Assembly: GCF_017982655.1 (NCBI RefSeq)
Contig: NZ_JABXYX010000026.1
Span: 1 to 64,000 of the forward strand
Source of the DNA: Brasilonema sp. CT11
GTDB lineage: Bacteria; Cyanobacteriota; Cyanobacteriia; Cyanobacteriales; Nostocaceae
Length of the DNA stretch: 64,000 nt
Direction: 5' to 3'
Numbering within the stretch: the first letter of the stretch is position 1; the number at the start of each line of letters is the position of its first letter. Made by a program: the position numbers and the translations under genes. A model generated the notes under the pieces. It did no database searches. It was given only the letters and a program-made list of their open reading frames with translations, and was not told the origin of the DNA. Positions 18,107-26,940 of the stretch are shown piece by piece.

Positions 18107-18204
18107 TATAGCAGTCGCCAGGTAGATTAGGACACGAACTAATGAGAAAACACGGTCACCAAGAGACTTTCAACTCTGTTCCCTGTTCCCTGTTCCCTGC
18201 TATA
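18107..18204. repeat. MITE-like element with TATAGCAG ends, copy A
   Basis: About 98 bases starting TATAGCAG and ending CTGCTATA. It is homologous to 63143-63260: both contain GTAGATTAGGACA and AACTAA or AACTAAC followed by GAGAAAA. No coding potential is seen, so it is probably moved in trans. Its left end marks exactly where the amine-oxidase homology stops. The right part contains TTCCCTG tandem repeats. Confidence 0.7.
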
Positions 18205-18540
18205 TATAGTTTCGACTGAGCGTTCGACTGAGATCACGCCGAAGTCTCACGGCCGAAGCCCTACCAAGAGCGCGCTTACTCACCTCACTCCGCCCTCGGG
18301 GACACCTCTCCACTCGCGAGTGCGCTTTGCGCTTACGCTCAAATTCGCTGATAAAAAAAAAGATTTTTATTCTTCATTTTAAACGAGCGAATTCAGTGAA
18401 AAGGCACCTGGTAAGCTCATTGAGCCGCAACGCGCCTATCACTCTAGAAAAAAAATGTGTTTGTTCTGAGTTGGGGCTGCATAATCATCGTTTTCTACTG
18501 GTAATGAACTCATAGTTAATCAATCAAAGGTAAGCAAAAA
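18205..18540. other. Repeat-rich spacer upstream of MFS gene
   Basis: Patches of GC-rich interspersed repeat (about 18218-18345, including CACTCGCGAGTG and GCGCTTTGCGC) occur in otherwise AT-rich DNA. No N-terminal part of the truncated oxidase is found here. No gene is seen. Confidence 0.5.
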
Positions 18541-18559
18541 GAAAAAAGGAGATAAAAAT

Positions 18560-19786
18560 ATGACTTCATCACTCAGTAAAATTAACAATACAAATGGAAA
18601 GAGCATACAGATTGATGGTAATCTTTTACTGATTGTTTCTATATCGTTAGTCGCAATTAGTGGAGTGGTTGGTATTAATCCTATCATGCCAAATATTGCA
18701 AAATCTCTCAACATTCCAGCGCAAGAAGTTGGACTAATAATGACAACTTTTTTGATGCCGACTACAGTTGGAACTTTGATTTTTGGAGCATTAGCTGATC
18801 GTATTGGTAGAAAGAAAATCCTGATTCCTTCTCTTTTACTGTTTGGAGTTGGCGGAATATTATGTGCGAGCGCCAATAATTTCCACAGCTTACTAGAGTG
18901 GCGCTTTTTGACAGGTGTAGGTGCTGCTAGTTTAGAGTCTTTAGAACTCACTCTCATCAGCGATTTATATAGCGGTAAAATGTTGACTACTGCGATGGGT
19001 TTTAACTCCGCAATGATTGGCGTTGCAGCTACAATTTATCCTCTCATTGGTGGGTTTTTAGGAGAGTTGAGTTGGCGATATCCGTTTTTACTATCAATCT
19101 TAGCCTTCCCTGTTGCACTGTTTCTTTATAAAAATCTGAAAGTACAAACCAAGCAAAAAAACACTGGCAATTTGAATCTCAGCAATTATCTCAAAAATAC
19201 TTTTAACAATGTCAAAAATCCTCAAGTATTTGGGCTACTGTTTGCGGTGTTTTCCCTCTTTGTCATTGAGTTAGGTACTTTCTATACCTATGTCCCTATC
19301 TTTGCAGCAACTCAATTAGGGGCTTCTGGAGTAGAAATTGGTATTATCATTTGCTGTCAGTCACTCGTTTTTTCCTTTGCTGCTTCCCAGGTGGGATTTT
19401 TGGCAAATCGGCTTTCAGAAAAGAAGTTAATCATGTTAGGTTTTCTTCTGTGTGGTTTGTCACTACTGATTATGCCTGCAATGAATAACACTTGGTTGCT
19501 GATCATTCCCTCTGCTATATTTGGTGTTTCTGTAGCCTTGATTTTTCCACCTCTGCAAGCAACGTTAGCAGGAATTGCCCCAGAAGGTTACCGCGCTGGA
19601 TTTATGGCACTCAATGTTACAGTTCAATCACTAGGAAGAGCATTAGGCCCGTTATTCGCAGGTCTTGCTTACGGTGCTTGGGGAATACAAGGAGTCTTTT
19701 ATGCGAGTGCTGTTCTTATTATCATCACAGTTGTTGTGTTTGGTTTGCTGCATACTTCTAAAAAATTGAGAGTTGTGAATGGCTAA
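18560..19786 (+). CDS. MFS drug-efflux-type transporter
   Basis: A 408-residue major facilitator protein with about twelve membrane helices. It has the antiporter motif GALADRIGRKKILIPS between helices 2 and 3, and the block GVGAASLESLELTLISDLYS. It is a close paralogue of the MFS part of the fusion at 5156 but lacks the FHA tail. It is likely a proton-coupled exporter of small hydrophobic compounds in the inner membrane. AAGGAG lies about nine bases before the ATG. It is transcribed against most of its neighbours and converges on the porin gene, with a hairpin at 19830-19860 after the stop. Export of the indole product is plausible from position only. Confidence 0.88.
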   Translation: MTSSLSKINNTNGKSIQIDGNLLLIVSISLVAISGVVGINPIMPNIAKSLNIPAQEVGLIMTTFLMPTTVGTLIFGALADRIGRKKILIPSLLLFGVGGILCASANNFHSLLEWRFLTGVGAASLESLELTLISDLYSGKMLTTAMGFNSAMIGVAATIYPLIGGFLGELSWRYPFLLSILAFPVALFLYKNLKVQTKQKNTGNLNLSNYLKNTFNNVKNPQVFGLLFAVFSLFVIELGTFYTYVPIFAATQLGASGVEIGIIICCQSLVFSFAASQVGFLANRLSEKKLIMLGFLLCGLSLLIMPAMNNTWLLIIPSAIFGVSVALIFPPLQATLAGIAPEGYRAGFMALNVTVQSLGRALGPLFAGLAYGAWGIQGVFYASAVLIIITVVVFGLLHTSKKLRVVNG

Positions 19787-19829
19787 AGCTGTAAAACTAA
19801 TTTTCAACATGAAGCGTTTTTATAATGTT

Positions 19830-19860
19830 AGGGTCGAGAGAAATATAACTACTCGACCCT
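19830..19860 (+). terminator. Hairpin terminator after MFS gene
   Basis: A nine-base perfect stem, AGGGTCGAG and CTCGACCCT, with a 13-base loop lies 44 bases past the MFS stop. Only a short TTT follows, so it may be a weak or assisted terminator. Confidence 0.6.
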
Positions 19861-19895
19861 TTGCATTGGAAAAACTATATATAAGTCCCAGCATG

Positions 19896-19932
19896 TATCC
19901 CAGTGCTAACCCGCAAAGTTGGCACTGGGATA
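19896..19932 (-). terminator. Hairpin downstream of the porin gene
   Basis: An eleven-base perfect inverted repeat, TATCCCAGTGC and GCACTGGGATA, with a 15-base loop lies 15 bases beyond the porin stop on the minus strand. Its position suggests termination or 3'-end protection of the porin mRNA. Confidence 0.55.
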
Positions 19933-19946
19933 AATGGCGCTTTAAG

Positions 19947-21686
19947 CTAAAAAGAGAATACCGTCCGAAGTGTGCCTGTTACAATTGTGCCGTTGCTTTC
20001 TTCATTTGCAGCATGGTTAATCACTTGAATTGATGGTGTTATTTGAATCTCTCGACTAAACGGATAGTTATAAAACGCCTCGAAATTGGTCTGAGTTGAA
20101 TTCCCGATTTGATTGACAATAAATGGCTGACCGACAGCAACCCCAGCTAAAGCACCGCGCGTAAACAAGTCTCGCACCCCAACTCCCGCCATCCAGTAAT
20201 TGGGTTTAATGTCGCCAAAGGCGGTGTTATCAAAGCTACCGTAACCGTAGCGACCAAAAATACCAAACTTTTGTGCAAGGGTTAGTTCAACATTCACGCC
20301 ATAGCTATCAAAACGGTTTTTGAATAGTTCGCCACCACTGTATTGCAGACGCAAAGCAAAAGCCTTGGAGGGTGCGTATTCTACTTCCACCGTACCTTGA
20401 TAGGTATCTCCAAATAAGCCGCGATCGCCTGTAATATTGGGATCACTATTAGGAACACCATTAGCAGAAGCAAATTGCCTGGGATATAGTAGGCTTGTGA
20501 ATGGTGAAAGACCCTGAATGACTCCCCCTCCCTGTTGGATAGGATTTGCTGGATCTGATGCAGCATATACAGCCCGCAAGGAAAATGCTCCATTACGTGG
20601 TTTCCAGTCAATTGCTGCACCTGCATTCTGACCGTTAACTGGGAACAGAATAAAGTTATTTACAAAAGCTAGAGTGCTAAAGTCCCGGAAGCTGAGGTAA
20701 GCGTAACTGTTGAAGTCAACAAAATCGGTTGGGAAAATACTTGGACCAACAGTGACTTTAAAGTCATTAGCGAGTTGAAAGCTGTAATACAGTCTGCTCA
20801 GACCTAGCTTACCATTTGTGGGTGGCTTGACTGAGTAGTCTATAACACTACCAAAATTTGGCTCCAGCAAACCTGCAGCATTGTCTTTCCCACCATTAGC
20901 TACCTCACCATCAGGACCACTTCCAGTATCAAGGCGAATTTTTAGTAAGTCAGTTCCACGGAAGCTAGTGTTTAAATCTACACCTGCTCGATACAACACC
21001 GTGGTATTGGGTTGGTTGGTAATTCTGCCTGTGGGGTTATCAGGGGTGCGATTAGGGTTAATTATGCGATCGCCATTAAACCCACCAGAATTTACAGAAA
21101 CAATAACCTGACCTTGCAGCTTGGTCGTTGTGGAAAATTGATTAGCTTCCAGTTCAGCTGTACGTGCTTCTAGAGTATCTACCCTACCTCGTAAAGTTGC
21201 TAACTCAGCAGTAAAGTCTTCCTGTAGCTTTTGCAAAGTTGCTAAGTCTTCTTTTCTCACCAAATCTGTTGTTGCGGTAGCTACGAGTTCATTGACACGG
21301 TTTAAGCACGCATTCAGTCCAGCTGCAAACTCATAACGCGTCATTGCCCGATTTCCGCGAAAGGTACCATTCGGATATCCAGCAATACAACCATAACGTT
21401 CAACCAGAGACTGCAACGCCTGAAATGCCCAATCAGTGGGTTGAACATCACTCAGTTGATTCACATTTGTCACCTGATTCATTCCAGATGTACTTTTTTT
21501 TCCCTGGTTTTGACTGACAAAATTTGGTGTACCACCTGAAGTGGGAGGCATTTGAGCCTTTGTTGAACATGTTCCTAAAAGTAATAAACTGAGCAGGCTG
21601 ACTCCAGAAGCAATTGTATGAGTCAAAAATCTTTCGTAAACTTGAGTTTTTACAGTCGTATTCTCAGACACTTTTTTCTTCTGCAT
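19947..21686 (-). CDS. SLH-domain outer-membrane porin (iron-uptake porin type)
   Basis: A 579-residue outer-membrane protein. After a signal sequence (about residues 15-45, ending TCSTKAQM) comes an SLH domain (about 75-140) with LSDVQPTDWAFQALQSLVERYG and YPNGTFRGNRAMTRYEFAAGLN. A coiled-coil stretch (about 160-205, LATLQKLQEDFTAELATLRG) is followed by an OprB-like beta-barrel ending in TLRTVFSF, with the terminal phenylalanine typical of BamA substrates. Cyanobacterial homologues are annotated as iron-uptake or general porins. The SLH and coil probably bind the cell wall. The longest frame begins at 21752; the ATG at 21686 just before KKKVSENT gives a normal signal peptide. It splits the indole cluster and may be an insertion. 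Confidence 0.88.
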   Translation of the reverse strand: MQKKKVSENTTVKTQVYERFLTHTIASGVSLLSLLLLGTCSTKAQMPPTSGGTPNFVSQNQGKKSTSGMNQVTNVNQLSDVQPTDWAFQALQSLVERYGCIAGYPNGTFRGNRAMTRYEFAAGLNACLNRVNELVATATTDLVRKEDLATLQKLQEDFTAELATLRGRVDTLEARTAELEANQFSTTTKLQGQVIVSVNSGGFNGDRIINPNRTPDNPTGRITNQPNTTVLYRAGVDLNTSFRGTDLLKIRLDTGSGPDGEVANGGKDNAAGLLEPNFGSVIDYSVKPPTNGKLGLSRLYYSFQLANDFKVTVGPSIFPTDFVDFNSYAYLSFRDFSTLAFVNNFILFPVNGQNAGAAIDWKPRNGAFSLRAVYAASDPANPIQQGGGVIQGLSPFTSLLYPRQFASANGVPNSDPNITGDRGLFGDTYQGTVEVEYAPSKAFALRLQYSGGELFKNRFDSYGVNVELTLAQKFGIFGRYGYGSFDNTAFGDIKPNYWMAGVGVRDLFTRGALAGVAVGQPFIVNQIGNSTQTNFEAFYNYPFSREIQITPSIQVINHAANEESNGTIVTGTLRTVFSF

Positions 21687-22114
21687 TTCGTTATTTATTT
21701 TTGAGAGCAAAAATTCAACTTTTACTTGAACAAAAATCACAAGATAAGACACTTTGGTTTCAAGTTCGGATTTTTCACCACGATTTCACAAAGACTTATC
21801 TGACCTAGATGAACGGCAAAATAAGCCATTCAACACTTTGTCAAAATTTGGTGCATCGTCAAGGGTGCCCCAAATTTTCTCTGTGTAAAGCTTATCAAAA
21901 TTGCGATCGCCCAAAGGGCGATCGCATAACTTGTGACAAACGCGGGTCAAAGTTTCTTCTAGCCCTTTTCAACTCACTCAAATACACATATTGTGTAGGG
22001 GAGCCACTGCCGTGCGCGGGTTCCCCGCGTTGAGGCATGTGGCGTCAGCCAGTGCTGCGGACATTGCAATCCTCACCCTATTCATTTTGAGGGTGTATTG
22101 CACCTGTATTTTTG

Positions 22115-22298
22115 TATAGCAATCCTGAATCATACCTGAGAAAATACTAAACCCAAATATAGTACTCTTTTTGCTAAGTATATATTGCTTGTATGGCTAC
22201 AATGCTTAATTTCTCGTAAAAATTAAGCGTCAAATATTTAACTTAGTTTTCTAGAAAGAAGTACAGTATCTTCTCAAAAATCATCTAGGATTGCTATA
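22115..22298. repeat. MITE-like element with TATAGCAATCCT ends
   Basis: A segment of 184 bases bounded by the perfect 12-base inverted repeats TATAGCAATCCT and AGGATTGCTATA. There is no coding potential. The same ends bound the 105-base element at 36798-36902. The interiors differ, so the two may be different members of one mobile family. Confidence 0.65.
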
Positions 22299-22615
22299 TT
22301 CTATCCGATTGCAAACCACTGTAAGTTGAAAAAAGTTGTTCAACAACAAGCTTATTATCCAATAAAAGTAACTGAAAAAAAAGCAGATAAAGTGTTTAGA
22401 TTACAAATTAGAATATCTTGTATGAGGCTTTAAATATCAGTACCAATTATCTATCAGCTTTGATAATTCAAACCTATGAAAATAAGTTCGTAGTAAGCGT
22501 AGCGCTTATATGAGCACTACACTTATTACAAACCCTGGGGCGCTCTGTTACAAATCTACACAGTAACGAAGGTGACACCCTTGTTTTGAAGCCACTTACG
22601 GTAAATAACAATGGC

Positions 22616-22651
22616 GCGATAGGCCAAGCGTCAAGCAAGCGGGCTTATCGC
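22616..22651. repeat. GCGATA...TATCGC interspersed repeat
   Basis: A minus-strand copy of a roughly 36-base repeat whose consensus begins GCGATAAGCC, contains GCTTGACGCT, and ends TATCGC. Other copies lie at 42484, 45677, 51006 and (partial) 56519. Confidence 0.7.
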
Positions 22652-22795
22652 TTGGCAGATGATACTCTAAGCTTAAGTCCAAGGGTAGACGTAGTGGTTT
22701 TTGGGATTCCATAGCTTCAATATCTTGATCAATAATCGTATGTGTGAAATCTTTGAACTTTGAATTTTCACCACTCAAATAGGACTTCCACACCA

Positions 22796-22850
22796 CAGGT
22801 TTTTAAAAGTAACCTGCAGGTGTTTGAGTTTATGAAACACAACTCTCTAC
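22796..22850 (-). pseudogene. Relic of the 3' end of a StaP-like P450 gene
   Basis: The minus strand reads VFHKLKHLQVTFKN in one frame. This matches the end of the intact P450 at 11125 (VFHGPNHLQVSFKK) at roughly 70 percent of bases over about 50 bases. A one-base shift near the end and a stop upstream show that it is dead. It overlaps the last codons of the RebC-like gene in another frame, so deletion joined the two. A P450 probably once followed the RebC-like gene. Confidence 0.6.
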
Positions 22851-24521
22851 TGTTCTGGACTTTATCGAGCTGAGTGTCCGCGATTTGGAATATAACTGGG
22901 ACGAATTCTGATCAAAAGCCCCTCTAACTCGGTCAATCAGTGCCTCTGAGTCCACAGGCAGAGTGTCACCTCTCCAAGCTACGTGTCCATCAGGTCGTAC
23001 CAAAACATAGGCACGTTCATAAAGCTTGGCAATTTCAGGCTTATCGATGCGATGGATAATCATTGGCACTCCTTTTTGTTGACAAATCTTTGTTAATGTT
23101 TCAACTCTGTGTGTGGAGTCGAAGCACATCAGCACAAAAGAATGACCGAACAAATCCAGAGTAGATTTTCCAGGTTCCAACCAGGCATGTGGTGCCCGAT
23201 TCCCAGGGTAACTACTTTGTTGCCACTCGAAGGGATCATCGCTCGGAGGTGTACCGTCAGCAATGATGGCAGGGGACTCATAGCGGAACCCGAAGTGAAC
23301 CCCAGGGGCATCAAACTCGCGCTTGACGTTACCACGTTCCATGCCAACAGCCATTTCTTTGCGGATTTGTTCACCTTCTTTTGAATCACTCATAATAACT
23401 GGAGGGACGGTGCGTTTCTGAGTGCGTTGCAAATTGGCGTTTGCTGCTTCAAGGTTTCGCACTGCGATCGGACGCCGTTCCATTTCATAAGTGTCCAGTA
23501 AGTTGGGACCAGCCCAGCCTTTGAGAGTGGCGGCTAGTTTCCAGCCCAAATCACCAACATCACCCATGCCAGTATTCATTCCAAAACCGCCAGAAGGTGA
23601 AAGTGTATGAGCGCTGTCACCGACGAAGAAGATATTTCCCACTCGGTACCTCTGTGCCACTCGGTGGGTGAGACGCCATGGAACGTTGGAAACAATCTCA
23701 AAAGGGGTATCAATTGATATGGCGGCACGGATGGCCTCTTCGGCGTCACGCACACTTCCGTCTTCATTTGGCTTCAAAATCAGGCGATATAATGAGTCTC
23801 CGTCTACAGCACGGAGTGGCTCTTGAATAATTGGGTTGACCAAAAAATAGACCATTGCATGGTTTTTTCCCATCACAGTTGCCAGTTCAGGTGCCTTGAA
23901 CACAACACTCTGATACGCCTGGGTGGGGTGAAAGCTAGGAGCGTCAACATTACAAGCCTTACGTACCGTACTGCGAGCACCATCGCAAGCTACCATGTAT
24001 TGGGCGTGGATGACTTCTGTGCTTTGTGTTTCTAGGTTTGTTACATGGGCAACGACACCCGAATCTTTCTGCTCAAAACTATCCAAGCGAGAGAGAAGCC
24101 GAATTGCTCCATTTGGATATACTCCCAAGAAATTTAGGAATACTGGAGCAAACCAGTTTTGCGGACAGACTTGCTCTGGTTCTGGTGTGTAGTCAGGTAG
24201 CAATCGCTCGGCATAGGAGGGAAACTTAGCTCGGTATATTTCGTGTCCACCAACTGATGTAACCCAGGCAACATCTAGAGTATGCTCACTAGGCCAACCA
24301 GCATTGCGTATTTGTTGAGCAATGCCCCAACGGCGGCAAAACTCCATTGATCGGGGTCCAACTGTACTTACCTTGGGGTCACTAACCACCCCATCAGTCT
24401 GGTCTATAAGAATGCAATCGATACCTTGGTAGCGTAGTTCCACCGCCATTGCTAGACCAACAGGTCCGCCACCGACTATTAGTACATCTGTTTTAATGTT
24501 GTTGTTCATGGGATTTATCAT
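22830..24521 (-). CDS. RebC/StaC-like FAD-dependent monooxygenase (indolocarbazole biosynthesis)
   Basis: A 563-residue aromatic-hydroxylase-type flavoprotein. FAD motifs are VLIVGGGPVGLAM near residue 17, the DG motif MVACDGARSTVRK, and the GD motif FFVGDSAHTLSPSGGFGMNT near 300. The stretch QTDGVVSDPKVSTVGPRSME and the later AGWPSEHTLDVAWVT recall RebC very closely. In that family RebC and StaC act with the P450 (RebP, StaP) to close the carbazole and set the oxidation state of the pyrrole ring. The C-terminal thioredoxin-like part ends VRPDGHVAWRGDTLP. Homology to RebC stops about 30 residues before the end; the extra tail (ending VESCVS) reads into the P450 relic at 22796. No strong Shine-Dalgarno precedes 24521; an internal ATG at 24509 is an alternative. 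Confidence 0.9.
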   Translation of the reverse strand: MINPMNNNIKTDVLIVGGGPVGLAMAVELRYQGIDCILIDQTDGVVSDPKVSTVGPRSMEFCRRWGIAQQIRNAGWPSEHTLDVAWVTSVGGHEIYRAKFPSYAERLLPDYTPEPEQVCPQNWFAPVFLNFLGVYPNGAIRLLSRLDSFEQKDSGVVAHVTNLETQSTEVIHAQYMVACDGARSTVRKACNVDAPSFHPTQAYQSVVFKAPELATVMGKNHAMVYFLVNPIIQEPLRAVDGDSLYRLILKPNEDGSVRDAEEAIRAAISIDTPFEIVSNVPWRLTHRVAQRYRVGNIFFVGDSAHTLSPSGGFGMNTGMGDVGDLGWKLAATLKGWAGPNLLDTYEMERRPIAVRNLEAANANLQRTQKRTVPPVIMSDSKEGEQIRKEMAVGMERGNVKREFDAPGVHFGFRYESPAIIADGTPPSDDPFEWQQSSYPGNRAPHAWLEPGKSTLDLFGHSFVLMCFDSTHRVETLTKICQQKGVPMIIHRIDKPEIAKLYERAYVLVRPDGHVAWRGDTLPVDSEALIDRVRGAFDQNSSQLYSKSRTLSSIKSRTVESCVS

Positions 24522-25354
24522 TGTTCAAAATTTGGTTGTTATTATTTTTTAAAATTGGCATTAAACTCTTGACTTGTGCAGAGTGCAGTATTTCTCAGGC
24601 TTCTGTTAGGTAAGAGTTTGAAGCAATTTTCTGACGTCGAACTCAGGTTTATTTATGTTCTTGTCTCTCAATTTATTCCCAAACACCCTTGCTCCACATC
24701 TAATAAATGTCATCTCCAAACCATTACATTTGTCATGAGGTTATATTGTTGATCGATCGTTGTAATCTAGCAGTCGTTGTTGCAAGCGATCGCCCAGAGG
24801 GCAGACGCAAGGGGCGCGCATCGCAAAGCGCGTATCAGAAGCAGGGCGCAGGGCGCTTTCTTGAGAGGGTTTGAAGGTTTTTGCACAAGACAAGATTAAT
24901 AACTAATCAACCGGAGTTGATATAATACAAGCTCTTTACTTTATGTTTTTCATATTAGAGAGTTCTCGGGAAGAACTAGGGAACACAGATCGCTATTTCT
25001 CAAAAGACTGTACTCAACCTAATTAAACGTAAAATGTCCGCCGCGAAGCGCCTGTTTGTGCCTGCAGGGCGATCTTTGGTATTGATATACTAGCGTGGTT
25101 GATAGTTGCTCATACATCCTTTCGTTATGCAACGTCATCAGCCAGTTTGTTGAGGCAACTACCTTATTTGATAGCAAGTCAACTGTCTTTAGCTAGTTGT
25201 TTGAGAAGGTTTAAAAGTTACAATATTTACCAAAGTAGTATTTCTACTTAAAAAAAATGACTTGCCCCTATTTATGAATTGGCTCCCGCTCTTAGCGAGA
25301 TAGTTTTTTGCTGCTTTTCTAAAAAATTAATAAACTTTTTGAGGTCACAGATTC
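24522..25354. other. Intergenic region with interspersed repeats
   Basis: The spacer between the divergent RebC-like gene and the secreted-protein gene has no gene-like frame. Repeat patches include GCGATCGCCC with a GCGCGCATCGCAAAGCGCG run (24786-24865) and a CCGCGAAGCGCC segment (about 25039-25070). The promoter of the RebC-like gene should lie near 24525-24700. Confidence 0.45.
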
Positions 25355-25916
25355 ATGGTCAACATTCGGACAATACTCGTTCGTCGCAGAGTGTCAGTTG
25401 TTGTTTGGGCTATTGCAAGCGCAATATTTGGCATTGAGTTTAGTCTAATTGGGCAAACGGCTCGCGCTGATGATCAAAAACTTCTCACATGCGCTTTCTA
25501 CACAAACCATCAGCTACTCTCCTGGACTCACGTTAACTTCGCGACAAACCACTTTCACCGCAACCGGTTCATTTTCTCCGTGTGTATCGAGTGACCCGAC
25601 ATTAAAAGCAGCTACTTTCCGATTCACGGGTCAAGGACAGTATAGCTGCCTTTTGAACTCTGCAGGACCAAGCACCGTTACCTACAACTGGAATGACGGA
25701 AGATTTAGTACTGTGAGTTTAGACGCAACAGTCAGCAACAGAGTTGGTTCTGAAACTATATATACCTCCACCGGACTCGTTACTGCTGGAGAATTTCTTA
25801 ATGCCAGAGTTGTATTACAAGCCGTCAGCGTCTCGCCGCAACCTGACAAATGTCTCACTTCTGAAGGAGTCACTGACCTTGATGGTGCCTTGACGTTGAC
25901 GTTCACTCGTCAATAA
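25355..25916 (+). pseudogene. Secreted protein of unknown function, frameshifted
   Basis: Two overlapping frames form one protein. The first (from 25355) gives a signal peptide, with hydrophobic VVVWAIASAIFGIEFSLIG and then ARADDQKLLTCA. The second continues with STQTISYSPGLTLTSRQ, CVSSDPTLKAATFRF and a C-terminal beta-rich end. Removing one T from GCTTTCT near 25502 joins them as CASTQTISYSPGL. The mature part has several cysteines and resembles small secreted hypothetical proteins I associate with actinobacteria, but I cannot name a family. It is either a real frameshift or a sequencing error. Only a weak purine stretch (GAGG at about 25340) precedes the start. Confidence 0.6.
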
Positions 25917-25998
25917 ATAAGATAGATCGTGTTTTAAGCTATGCTATCGAAAAGATGTATTAGTACAGAATTAACCGTTCACAGTAGTGTTTCAACTC

Positions 25999-26138
25999 CT
26001 GTAAACGGTTACTATGAAACTGACGGAGATTGCCTCCGTCAGTTCTTTTTTATTAACAACACTAACTACGAACCTGTTTCAAATCCTTCAACACATTTAA
26101 AAAGTATTCAAAAATTTTGCAACAGTATGCACATCGTA
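25999..26138. repeat. Duplicated trpB 3' end and terminator, copy 1
   Basis: Direct repeat of 26941-27080. Both begin CCTGTAAACGGTTACTATGA, contain the AACTGACGG hairpin, then ACCTGTTTCAAA and ATTTTGCAACAGTAT. In copy 2 this is the true 3' end of trpB. Here it is a decayed relic, reading (minus strand) an imperfect version of the [10 protein letters not shown] tail. Confidence 0.8.
26018..26044 (+). terminator. Rho-independent terminator
   Basis: An eleven-base stem AACTGACGGAG and CTCCGTCAGTT, loop ATTGC, followed by CTTTTTTATT. It terminates plus-strand transcripts from the secreted-protein gene about 100 bases upstream. Confidence 0.85.
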
Positions 26139-26181
26139 GATAATGGTTTTTCTTAAGAATCAAAGCAATGTAGGTATTTTA

Positions 26182-26937
26182 ATGGCAAATAACTTTAAGC
26201 AAAGACTGAAACAAAAAGAAACTCTGATCGGTATTGTAATCAAACTCCCAAGCTCAGAAACTGCTGAAGTGTTGTCACACATCGGATTTGACTGGTTTTG
26301 GATAGATATGGAACATGGTGCTCTCAGTTTAGAAAAAGTCCAGTTAATTATGCAAGCAAGTGGCGGGCGCTGTACAAATTTAGTCAGGGTACCTTGGAAT
26401 GACGCCATTTGGATAAAGAGGGTACTAGATACGGGATGTGATGGGATAATTCTGCCTCAAGTCAAAACACCTCAAGAGGTCAAATATGCCCTTGAAGCTT
26501 GCTTATACCCTCCACAAGGAAGTCGGAGTATTGGAACTGGAAGAGCACAAAACTATGGAATGAGTGTTCAAGAGTACTTGAAGACGGCAAACGAAAACAT
26601 AGTCATTATTCTACAAATTGAACACATTGATGCAGTGAAAAACATTGAATCCATAATTGATGTTCCTGGTTTCGATGCTATACTTATTGGCCCATTTGAT
26701 CTTTCCGGCAGTATGGGACTGCCTGGTCAGATTAATCATCCTGATGTACAGAAAGCAATTAATTCCGTTAAAGAAGCATGTTTGAAGAAAAATATACCAG
26801 CAGGTATTTTTACTAGTGATTCTAAGGGTGCTTTATCTGCAAAAAAAGCAGGATATAGCTTGATCGGGGCAGGTGTTGACGCAGTGTATCTCTGGAAATC
26901 GGCAAAACAAACTCTTGAACAGATTAATTCAATCTAG
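26182..26937 (+). CDS. HpcH/HpaI-family (class II pyruvate) aldolase
   Basis: A 251-residue TIM-barrel aldolase of the HpaI, 2-keto-3-deoxy-rhamnonate aldolase and macrophomate-synthase family. These enzymes use a divalent metal to form or cleave bonds between pyruvate enolate and an aldehyde. Blocks seen are FDWFWIDMEHGALS, LVRVPWNDAIWIKRVLD, GCDGIILPQVKTPQEV, YPPQGSRSIG, and the metal-binding IILQIEHIDAVKN and AILIGPFDLSGSMG. The longer frame to 26143 was trimmed to the ATG at 26182, which has AGG eight bases upstream. It is transcribed towards trpB. Duplicated trpB 3' sequence lies on both sides, so the gene looks inserted there. A role in the indole pathway is not evident. Confidence 0.82.
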   Translation: MANNFKQRLKQKETLIGIVIKLPSSETAEVLSHIGFDWFWIDMEHGALSLEKVQLIMQASGGRCTNLVRVPWNDAIWIKRVLDTGCDGIILPQVKTPQEVKYALEACLYPPQGSRSIGTGRAQNYGMSVQEYLKTANENIVIILQIEHIDAVKNIESIIDVPGFDAILIGPFDLSGSMGLPGQINHPDVQKAINSVKEACLKKNIPAGIFTSDSKGALSAKKAGYSLIGAGVDAVYLWKSAKQTLEQINSI

Positions 26938-26940
26938 GCT

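Larger units (their letters stand above)
21753..22795. other. Repeat-rich intergenic region
   Basis: No gene is supported. It holds a HIP1 inverted pair (GCGATCGCCC and GGGCGATCGC near 21904-21926), a MITE-like element (22115-22298), and a copy of the GCGATA-type repeat (22616-22651). The short frames here are composed of these repeats. Confidence 0.55.

Noticed and set aside
18520-18957. 145-codon minus-strand frame opposite the MFS gene
   Set aside because: It is the antisense shadow of a clear MFS coding sequence and its translation has no recognisable domain.
22596-22796. 66-codon frame downstream of the RebC-like gene
   Set aside because: Made partly of an interspersed repeat; not a gene.
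13342-24521. Violacein pathway
   Set aside because: VioB-like enzyme is present, but there is no VioE and the monooxygenase resembles RebC/StaC rather than VioC or VioD.
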